From the NCBI RefSeq assembly GCF_003173735.1, contig NZ_CP029551.1, positions 2,690,001 to 2,754,000 on the forward strand: a stretch of DNA of 64,000 nt. The letters are read 5' to 3'. Both the position numbers and the translations under genes were made by a program. The DNA is from Methylobacterium radiodurans. GTDB lineage: Bacteria > Pseudomonadota > Alphaproteobacteria > Rhizobiales > Beijerinckiaceae. The notes beneath the pieces were generated by a model. It was given only the letters and a program-made list of their open reading frames with translations, made no database searches and was not told the DNA's origin. This document shows, in pieces, positions 58,427 through 64,000 of this stretch. Each line of letters starts with the position of its first letter. Position 1 is the first letter of the stretch.

Positions 58427-59458
58427 ATGCGCCAGCCGCTCGCCGATGCGTGGTACTGCGTCGGGCAAGCCGCGGCGCTCCGCGGCCGGGGCGGACAGGC
58501 GCTGCGCGCGGTCTCGCTCAACGGCGAGCAGATCGTGCTCGGGCGCGGACCGGACGGGCAGCCCTTCGCGCTGCGCGACCGGTGCCCGCACCGGGGCATG
58601 GCGCTGTCGAAGGGACGGTTCGACGGACAGACCCTGATGTGCCCGTTCCACGGCTGGCGCTTCGGCACGGACGGCCGCTGCCGCGAGGTGCCCACGCTCT
58701 CGACCCACGACGCCGCCGACTTCTCGCGCATCGCCGTGCAACGCTTCCCCGTGCGGGAGAGCGCCGGTTTCCTCTGGGTCAACCCGAACCCGACACCCGG
58801 CGGCGGGGCGCCGGCCGTGCCGGAGCTCGACTTCGAGCCGGCGGGCTCGCTGGTGGTTGAATTGGAGGTCGAGGCCTCGTTCGACCTGACCACCCTGAGC
58901 CTCGTCGATCCCGGCCACGTCGCCTTCGTGCACGATTCCTGGTGGTTCCGGCCCTCGAAGGAGCTACGCGAGAAGGTGAAGACCTTCCAGCCCGTCGAGC
59001 ACGGCTTCGTCATGACGAGCCACGCGACCACGAAGAGTTCGCCCGTCTACCGCCTGCTCGGCGGCGTGCCGGAGGTGGAGATCGAGTTCCGGCTACCGGG
59101 CGTGCGGCTGGAGCGCATCCGCGCCGGCCACAAGCGCGTGGCGAACTACACCTTCGCGACGCCGCTCTCGGAGAACCGGACCATGCTCACCAACGCGCTC
59201 TACTGGAGCATGCCGGCTCTGAACCTGCTGAAACCCGTCGCGCGCCCCCTGATGCGCCAGTTCCTGACCCAGGACCAGCAGGTGCTGCAGCACGCCCAGG
59301 CGGGTCTGGACCGCAAGCCGACGATGGTGCTGCTCGGCGACGGCGACCTGCCGTCGCAATGGTATTTCCGCCTGAAGCGCGAGGCCCTGGAGGCCGCCCG
59401 CGCCGGACGACCCTTCGCGAATCCGCTTGAGCGGCGGGAGCTGCGGTGGCGCTCGTAA
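58427..59458 (+). CDS. Rieske non-heme iron oxygenase, alpha subunit type
   Basis: 343 aa. The N-terminal Rieske [2Fe-2S] domain has CPHRGMALSKGRFDGQTLMCPFHGW (CxH-x16-CxxH). The C-terminal catalytic domain has the mononuclear-iron segment LVDPGHVAFVHDSWW, in which the Asp and two His fit the electron-transfer/iron-ligand triad of VanA/toluene-sulfonate-type demethylases. It needs a reductase, and none is adjacent. Substrate unknown (aromatic O-demethylation or ring hydroxylation are typical). ATG 58427 lacks an RBS; an upstream TTG in the same frame is possible. Confidence 0.87.
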   Translation: MRQPLADAWYCVGQAAALRGRGGQALRAVSLNGEQIVLGRGPDGQPFALRDRCPHRGMALSKGRFDGQTLMCPFHGWRFGTDGRCREVPTLSTHDAADFSRIAVQRFPVRESAGFLWVNPNPTPGGGAPAVPELDFEPAGSLVVELEVEASFDLTTLSLVDPGHVAFVHDSWWFRPSKELREKVKTFQPVEHGFVMTSHATTKSSPVYRLLGGVPEVEIEFRLPGVRLERIRAGHKRVANYTFATPLSENRTMLTNALYWSMPALNLLKPVARPLMRQFLTQDQQVLQHAQAGLDRKPTMVLLGDGDLPSQWYFRLKREALEAARAGRPFANPLERRELRWRS

Positions 59459-59476
59459 GGAACGCGTGAAGGCTTC

Positions 59477-59497
59477 GTTAACCATATCACGGTTAAC
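59477..59497. promoter_or_regulatory. GTTAACC-N7-GGTTAAC operator-like palindrome
   Basis: Perfect 7-bp inverted repeat with a 7-base spacer, 35 bases before the DUF6894 gene. The left arm reads TTAACCAT, which equals a known CtrA half-site motif in alphaproteobacteria, although the spacing differs from TTAA-N7-TTAA. Regulator identity is inference. Confidence 0.45.
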
Positions 59498-59531
59498 TGT
59501 TGCGTAACGAACCCGAGCCCCGCGAGTCCCG

Positions 59532-59768
59532 ATGCCCCGTTACTTCATCGACCTGCACGACGGGGCCCAGCCGGTACGTGACGAGGTCGGCTTCGACTTG
59601 CCGGACCTCGACGCGGCCCGCGGCAAGGTCACCCGCATCATGTCGGCGATCGTGCGCGACATGCTGCCGGACGTCGAGCGCCAGGACTACGTCGCCTGCG
59701 TGCGAGACGTCGCGGGTGCGGTGGTCTACCGGGCGCGGCTGTCGCTCGCCGTCGAGGCCGCCGAGTAG
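59532..59768 (+). CDS. DUF6894 family protein
   Basis: 78 aa. MPRYFIDLHDGAQPVRDEVGFDLPDLDAAR is the typical opening of this small alphaproteobacterial family (PRYFFDxxDG...DxxGxxLxDxxxAR), which has many paralogues in Methylobacterium and no known function. The C-terminal strands VACVRDVAGAVVYRARLSLAVE complete the fold. Preceded by the palindrome at 59477-59497. Monocistronic or co-transcribed with the MBL gene 82 bases downstream. Confidence 0.85.
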   Translation: MPRYFIDLHDGAQPVRDEVGFDLPDLDAARGKVTRIMSAIVRDMLPDVERQDYVACVRDVAGAVVYRARLSLAVEAAE

Positions 59769-59850
59769 GCCGTGCCGCACGGCCGCGCGCCCTGCGGCAC
59801 GCGCGCCACTCACGCTTGACGGTCGAGCCCGCCCGTCCATCTCCCGCTCC

Positions 59851-60915
59851 ATGAAACGGCGCAGCCTGCTCACGGTCGCCAGCGCGGCCACGGTGATGAC
59901 CCTCGGGGGCGTCGGCTACGCGGCGCACCGCCGATCGCGGAACCCCTATTACCAGGGTCCGAAGAGCGACCACTTCGACGGATTGCGCTTCCACAGCCCC
60001 GAGCAGGCCGCCGACAAGGATCTCTCGGACATCATCCGCTGGCAGCTCTCGCGCGAGGGCGAGGCTTGGCCGGCGCAGTTCCCGAGCCCCTTCCCGGCCG
60101 ACAAGCCGCCGGAGCGCGTCGAGGCGTTGCGCGTCGTGCTGATCGGCCACGCGAGCTACCTCGTGCAGGTAGCGGGCCGGAACATCCTGATCGATCCGGT
60201 CTTCGCCAAGCGCGCGAGCCCACTGCGCTTCGCCGGCCCCAAGCGCGTGAACCCGCCCGGCATCGCCTACGCCGACCTGCCGCCGATCGACGCGGTGCTG
60301 ATCACCCACAACCACTACGATCATCTCGACGGGCCCACCGTCGCCAGGCTCTGGCAGGACCACCAGCCGACGATCTTGTCGCCGCTGGGCAACGACGCGA
60401 TCTTGCGCGGCTACGACGACACCATGGCGGTGGAGACCCGCGACTGGGGCGAGAGCCTCGACCTGGGCCAGGGCCTCACCGTCCACCTGACGCCGGCCAA
60501 CCACTGGTCGGCGCGCGGACTGAACGACCGACGCATGGCGCTGTGGTGCGCCTTCGTGCTGACCTCCGAGGCGGGCGTGCACTACCATGTGGGCGATACG
60601 GGCCTCGGCGACGGGGCGATCTTCCGGGCGATCGCCGAGCGCTTCGGGCCGCCCCGTCTCGCGACGCTGCCGATCGGCGCCTACGAGCCGCGCTGGTTCA
60701 TGCAGCCGCAGCACATGAACCCGGAGGACGCGGTGGCGGCCCTGAAGCTGCTCGGGGCGGGCCAGGCGCTCGGCCACCACTGGGGCACCTTCCGGCTCAC
60801 CGACGAGGGCGTCGAGCGGCCCGCCGAGGCGCTGGACGCCGCCCTCGACGCTGCGGGCGTGCCGCGCGAGCGCTTCCTGGCGCTCCGGCCGGGGCAGGTC
60901 TGGATGCCGGGCTGA
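59851..60915 (+). CDS. Metallo-beta-lactamase-fold hydrolase (NAPE-PLD/UlaG-like)
   Basis: 354 aa. An N-terminal signal or anchor (MKRRSLLTVASAATVMTLGGVGYAA, about 1-25) starting with basic residues is followed by the MBL core: LIGHASYLVQVAGRNILIDPVF, zinc site THNHYDHLDGPTV (HxHxDH), TPANHWSARG, HVGDTGLGDG, and the late GHHWGTFRLTDE. This matches the NAPE-hydrolysing phospholipase D-like group (PF12706/13483 type). Probably periplasmic or membrane-anchored; substrate (N-acyl phospholipid or other ester) unproven. Confidence 0.87.
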   Translation: MKRRSLLTVASAATVMTLGGVGYAAHRRSRNPYYQGPKSDHFDGLRFHSPEQAADKDLSDIIRWQLSREGEAWPAQFPSPFPADKPPERVEALRVVLIGHASYLVQVAGRNILIDPVFAKRASPLRFAGPKRVNPPGIAYADLPPIDAVLITHNHYDHLDGPTVARLWQDHQPTILSPLGNDAILRGYDDTMAVETRDWGESLDLGQGLTVHLTPANHWSARGLNDRRMALWCAFVLTSEAGVHYHVGDTGLGDGAIFRAIAERFGPPRLATLPIGAYEPRWFMQPQHMNPEDAVAALKLLGAGQALGHHWGTFRLTDEGVERPAEALDAALDAAGVPRERFLALRPGQVWMPG

Positions 60916-60921
60916 ACCCCG

Positions 60922-61848
60922 TCAGGGGACGCCGGGCAGGGCCCGAGGCGGCCGGCTCCGCACGGTGATGCCGACCGAGGCCGCGATCACGCAGCCGATG
61001 GCGAACCACTGGACCGGGCTCAGGCGCTCGCCGAGCAGCGCGAGCGCGGCGAGCGAGGCGATCGCCGGCTCGACGCTCATCAGCACCCCGAAGGCCTGCC
61101 GGTCGAGGCGGCGGAGCGCCACCATCTCCAGCGAGTAGGGCAGGGCGCTCGACATCACCGCGACGACGAGGCCGCTCGCCAGGGTTGCGGGGACGAACAG
61201 CGCGGATCCCGCCTCGGCGAGGCCGAAGGGCGCGATCACGAGCGCCGCCGTCAGCATGCCGAGCGAGACCGCCTGCCCCCCGTGCGCCCGGCCGGCGCGC
61301 TGGCCGAACAGGATGTAGAGCGCCCAGGCGAGCGCCGCCCCGAGCGCGTAGGCGACGCCGACCGGATCGAGCGCGCCCGTCCCGCCCAACGGCAGCAGCA
61401 GGCCGAGCCCCAGCACCGCGAGCCCGATCCAGGCGAAGTCGGAGAGCCGCCGCGAGGCCGAGAGCGCGACCGCGAGCGGCCCCGCGAACTCGATCGCGAC
61501 CGCGGGCCCGAGTGGGATGGTGAGGAGCGCGCGGTAGAACAAGAGGTTCATCAGCCCGAGCGCCGCCCCGTAGAGCAGGATCCAGCCGCCATCGCGGAGG
61601 GCCAGACTCCGTCGCCAGGGCCGCCAGACCGCGAGCAGGATCAGCGCCGAGAAGCCGACGCGGAGCGCCGAGACGCCGGAGGCGCCGACAACAGGGAACA
61701 GGGTCTTGGCGAAGGCCGCTCCGCTCTGCAGCGAGACCATGCCGGCGACGAGCGCGGCGACGGGGAGGAGCGGGCTGCCGGGGCGGGAGGATGTCACGAT
61801 GATGTCGCCTCTGACCGTTCCCGGTCTAACGGTGCGGGTCACCGGCAT
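60922..61848 (-). CDS. EamA/RhtA-type drug/metabolite exporter
   Basis: 308 aa, ten predicted transmembrane helices in two EamA halves. GAAFAKTLFPVVGASGVSALRVGFSALIL and LGPAVAIEFAGPLAVAL match the RhtA (threonine/homoserine exporter) subgroup. The second half has ALAWALYILFGQRAGRAHGGQAVSLGM and SSALPYSLEMVALRRLDRQAFGVLMSVEPAIASL. The ATG at 61848 lies at the edge of a palindromic repeat, so a GTG at 61815 or 61797 may be the true start. Ends seven bases from the convergent MBL gene. Confidence 0.87.
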   Translation of the reverse strand: MPVTRTVRPGTVRGDIIVTSSRPGSPLLPVAALVAGMVSLQSGAAFAKTLFPVVGASGVSALRVGFSALILLAVWRPWRRSLALRDGGWILLYGAALGLMNLLFYRALLTIPLGPAVAIEFAGPLAVALSASRRLSDFAWIGLAVLGLGLLLPLGGTGALDPVGVAYALGAALAWALYILFGQRAGRAHGGQAVSLGMLTAALVIAPFGLAEAGSALFVPATLASGLVVAVMSSALPYSLEMVALRRLDRQAFGVLMSVEPAIASLAALALLGERLSPVQWFAIGCVIAASVGITVRSRPPRALPGVP

Positions 61849-62047
61849 TCCCTCTCCCTGCGCGCGGGGAGAGGCCCGCAGGCACCTTGTCGTGCCTGCG
61901 GGTAGCGCAGGCGAAAGCCGGAGCGATGGTGAGGGGGCCGCTCAGGAGGAGCCTCGTCTGTCGAAGCCCCCTCACCATTGCCTGCCGGCTGGCTTCATGC
62001 CCCGACGAGGGGGCATGAAGCCCTCTCCCCGCACGCGGGGAGAGGGG
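61849..62047. repeat. Mosaic palindromic element (five hairpins)
   Basis: Five successive stems fill the gap between the EamA exporter and hslU: 61849-61873 (CCTCTCCCTGC/GCGGGGAGAGG); 61875-61884/61893-61902 (CCCGCAGGCA/TGCCTGCGGG); 61926-61937/61967-61978 (ATGGTGAGGGGG/CCCCCTCACCAT, long loop); 61991-62003/62010-62022 (GGCTTCATGCCCC/GGGGCATGAAGCC); 62021-62047 (CCCTCTCCCC/GGGGAGAGGG). The outer two are copies of the family 1 hairpin. This looks like a composite REP/BIME-type element. Confidence 0.8.
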
Positions 62048-62094
62048 ATATTAGGGCCATCGATGCGGCTTCCCGGAAAGTGTTGCTCGGCCCG

Positions 62095-63408
62095 CTACAG
62101 GATGAACCGGCTGAGATCTGCGTTCGCCGCCAAGCTCTCCACACGCGCCCGTACATAGGCGGCGTCGATCGCCACCGTCTCGCCGGCGCGGTCGGTCGCC
62201 GTGAAGGAGATATCGTCGATCACCCGCTCCAGGACCGTCTGCAGCCGGCGCGCGCCGATGTTCTCGACCGAGCCGTTCACCTCGACGGCGACGCGGGCGA
62301 GCGCGTCAACGGCGTCGTCCGAGAAGGCGAGCGTCACGCCCTCGGTCTCCAAGAGGGCGACCGTCTGCTTGAGGAGGCTCGCCTCCGTGGCGTTGAGGAT
62401 CTGCTTGAAGTCCTCGACGGTCAGCGGCTGCAGCTCGACACGGATCGGCAGGCGCCCCTGCAACTCGGGCAGCAGGTCGGCGGGTTTCGAGACGTGGAAG
62501 GCGCCCGACGCGATGAACAGCACGTGGTCGGTCTTGACCGGCCCGTGCTTCGTCGCGACCGTGGTGCCCTCGATGAGCGGCAGGAGGTCCCGCTGCACGC
62601 CCTCGCGGGAGACGTCCGCCGAGGAGCGGCCCTCGCGGGCGCAGATCTTGTCGATCTCGTCGAGGAAGACGATGCCGTTGTCCTCGACCTCGCGGATCGC
62701 CTCGCGCACCAGCGCCTCGTCGTCGACGAGCTTGTCGCTCTCCTCGGCCAGCAGCGGCGCGTGGGCGTCCCGCACGGTGATGCGGCGCGGTTTGCCGCGC
62801 TGTCCGCCCAGCGCCTTGCCCAGCATGTCACCGATGTTGATCGCGCCCATCGAGGCGCCAGGCATGCCCGGGATCTCGAACATCGGCAGGCCGGCGGGGC
62901 CGCCGGAGGCGAGTTCCAGCTCGACCTCCTTGTCGTCGAGCTGGCCGTCGCGGAGCTTCTTCCGGAAGCTGTCGCGGGTCGCCTGGGAGGCGGTCGGGCC
63001 GACGAGGGCGTCGAGGATGCGCGACTCGGCCGCGGCCTCGGCCTTGGCGCGGACGGACTTGCGCTTCTCCTCGCGGGTCAGGCCGATCGCCACCTCGACG
63101 AGGTCGCGCACGATCTGCTCGACGTCGCGGCCGACATAGCCGACCTCGGTGAACTTGGTGGCCTCGACCTTCAGGAAGGGCGCGTTGGCGAGCCGGGCGA
63201 GGCGGCGGGCGATCTCGGTCTTGCCGCAGCCGGTCGGGCCGATCATCAGGATGTTCTTGGGCGCCACCTCCTCGCGCAGCGGCCCGGTGAGCTGCTGGCG
63301 GCGCCAGCGGTTGCGCAGCGCGATCGCGACGGCGCGCTTGGCCTCGTGCTGGCCGACGATGAAGCGGTCGAGTTCGGAAACGATCTCGCGGGGGGAAAAC
63401 GTGGTCAT
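62095..63408 (-). CDS. hslU: ATP-dependent protease ATPase subunit HslU
   Basis: 437-aa Clp/HSP100 ATPase that unfolds substrates for the HslV peptidase. [32 protein letters not shown], Walker [40 protein letters not shown], the intermediate domain (about 110-230), Walker [12 protein letters not shown], and the conserved C-terminal ending LSRFIL that inserts into HslV are all intact. hslV is not beside it in this window (the upstream gene is a chemotaxis receptor). Confidence 0.96.
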   Translation of the reverse strand: MTTFSPREIVSELDRFIVGQHEAKRAVAIALRNRWRRQQLTGPLREEVAPKNILMIGPTGCGKTEIARRLARLANAPFLKVEATKFTEVGYVGRDVEQIVRDLVEVAIGLTREEKRKSVRAKAEAAAESRILDALVGPTASQATRDSFRKKLRDGQLDDKEVELELASGGPAGLPMFEIPGMPGASMGAINIGDMLGKALGGQRGKPRRITVRDAHAPLLAEESDKLVDDEALVREAIREVEDNGIVFLDEIDKICAREGRSSADVSREGVQRDLLPLIEGTTVATKHGPVKTDHVLFIASGAFHVSKPADLLPELQGRLPIRVELQPLTVEDFKQILNATEASLLKQTVALLETEGVTLAFSDDAVDALARVAVEVNGSVENIGARRLQTVLERVIDDISFTATDRAGETVAIDAAYVRARVESLAANADLSRFIL

Positions 63409-63492
63409 CGCCCTGGGCTGCCTCGGCGCTCGTCCTCGTGTGCGGCAGAGCCCGGAATGGGGTCTCGGCGCCTGCGGCGCAAGGGTGAGCGG

Positions 63493-63525
63493 GGATCCCA
63501 AAGGGGCTCAGGCCCTTTGGGATCC
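63493..63525. repeat. Family 2 dispersed intergenic repeat
   Basis: Perfect stem GGATCCCAAAGGG / CCCTTTGGGATCC with a short loop, in the gap between the receptor stop and the hslU start. The core GGATCCCAAAGG is identical to 42657-42668. No T-run. Confidence 0.7.
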
Positions 63526-63538
63526 GGGACCTTGCCGC

Positions 63539-64000
63539 TCAGGCTGCCCGGACCTCGGCGACGAAGCCGTCGACCTGCACGCCCAGCTCGTCCGCCCGGC
63601 GGGCCAGCTCGCCGGCCGCGGACAGGACCTGCGCGGCGCCGGCACCCGCCGCCTGGGCGTCGCCGCGCATCTCGGCCATGCTGCCGGTGACGGCGCGCGT
63701 GCCCTCGGCGGCGCCCGCGATGCTGCGGGCGATCTCGCGCGTGGCGGCCTGCTGCTCCTCGACCGCGGCGGCGACGCCGAGCGCGATCTGGTGCACGCCG
63801 CCGATGGTCGCATCGATCTCGCCCATCGCCGACACGGTCTCGCGCGTGGCGTCCTGGATCGTGGCGATCTGCGCGGTGATCTGGTCTGTCGCGCGCGCCG
63901 TCTGGGCGGCGAGTTCCTTGACCTCGGCCGCCACCACCGCGAAGCCGCGGCCCGCCTCGCCGGCCCGCGCCGCCTCGATCGTGGCATTGAGCGCCAGCAG
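63539..64000 (-). CDS. Methyl-accepting chemotaxis protein, C-terminal part
   Basis: Only the last ~154 residues are in the window; the gene continues past 64000. The hairpin tip and descending helix of the MCP signalling domain are recognisable: [34 protein letters not shown], then [20 protein letters not shown] and [20 protein letters not shown] with methylation-helix-like heptads, ending [13 protein letters not shown]. The sensor domain and topology cannot be seen. No che genes are in view. Confidence 0.95.
   Translation of the reverse strand: MLALNATIEAARAGEAGRGFAVVAAEVKELAAQTARATDQITAQIATIQDATRETVSAMGEIDATIGGVHQIALGVAAAVEEQQAATREIARSIAGAAEGTRAVTGSMAEMRGDAQAAGAGAAQVLSAAGELARRADELGVQVDGFVAEVRAA

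Noticed and set aside
62048..63408. Missing hslV next to hslU as evidence of a defective protease
   Set aside because: hslU is intact, including its C-terminal HslV-docking residues; hslV can be encoded elsewhere, which the window cannot show.

Overview
The window is high-G+C (about 70%) alphaproteobacterial chromosome. Gene content and order (bifunctional ispDF, dusB-ntrB-ntrC, rimP-nusA-ylxR-infB, tesB next to glnK-amtB, a DUF6894 gene, GC-rich palindromic intergenic repeats) fit a Methylobacterium/Methylorubrum-type member of the Hyphomicrobiales. This assignment is inference from family knowledge; no rRNA or tRNA gene is present. Most of the window is housekeeping. No insertion sequence, prophage or CRISPR array is visible.

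Layout. 0-14 kb: a CYTH protein, lipA and a COQ10-like gene, an FAD monooxygenase, an isochorismatase-family hydrolase, a low-G+C membrane-protein gene that collides with pncC, ispDF, the nitrogen-regulation set dusB-ntrB-ntrC, then mltG-yicC-gmk. 14-19 kb: a light-sensing set on the minus strand: a lipoamide-dehydrogenase-like flavoprotein, a bacteriophytochrome kinase with an extra N-terminal PAS domain resembling photoactive yellow protein but without its chromophore cysteine, and its heme oxygenase. 19-27 kb: the translation/transcription operon rimP-nusA-ylxR-infB-rbfA-truB. 27-30 kb: an accessory pocket with an acetyltransferase, a possible small membrane protein, and a predicted nuclease toxin followed by a low-G+C putative immunity gene. 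30-44 kb: asd, leuB, rplY-pth, a VapBC toxin-antitoxin pair, ychF, a MaoC-type hydratase, mtnA, ftsK, a phosphatase and a GNAT. 44-51 kb: ppa, a ubiH-type hydroxylase, tesB, glnK-amtB behind a candidate sigma-54 promoter, and an outer-membrane porin. 51-58 kb: serC, trmD, an exported methyltransferase, rimM, rpsP, ffh with a frameshifted tail, a small zinc-site protein and a coiled-coil protein. 58-64 kb: an apparent free-standing small transcript, a Rieske oxygenase, DUF6894, a metallo-beta-lactamase-fold hydrolase, an EamA exporter, hslU and the end of a chemotaxis receptor.

How the genes connect. NtrB/NtrC are the expected sensor/activator pair for the sigma-54 promoter candidate before glnK-amtB, and GlnK is the PII protein that normally gates AmtB and signals to NtrB, so much of the ammonium circuit is in this window. 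BphO would supply biliverdin to BphP. Ffh, rpsP, rimM and trmD form the usual translation/secretion cluster, here split by an opposite-strand methyltransferase gene.

Most worth a second look: the phytochrome with the chromophore-less PYP-like domain; the toxin/immunity pair at 28.0-30.0 kb; a complete promoter-SD-23-codon ORF-terminator unit at 58.03-58.25 kb; the ffh frameshift; and two families of dispersed palindromic repeats.
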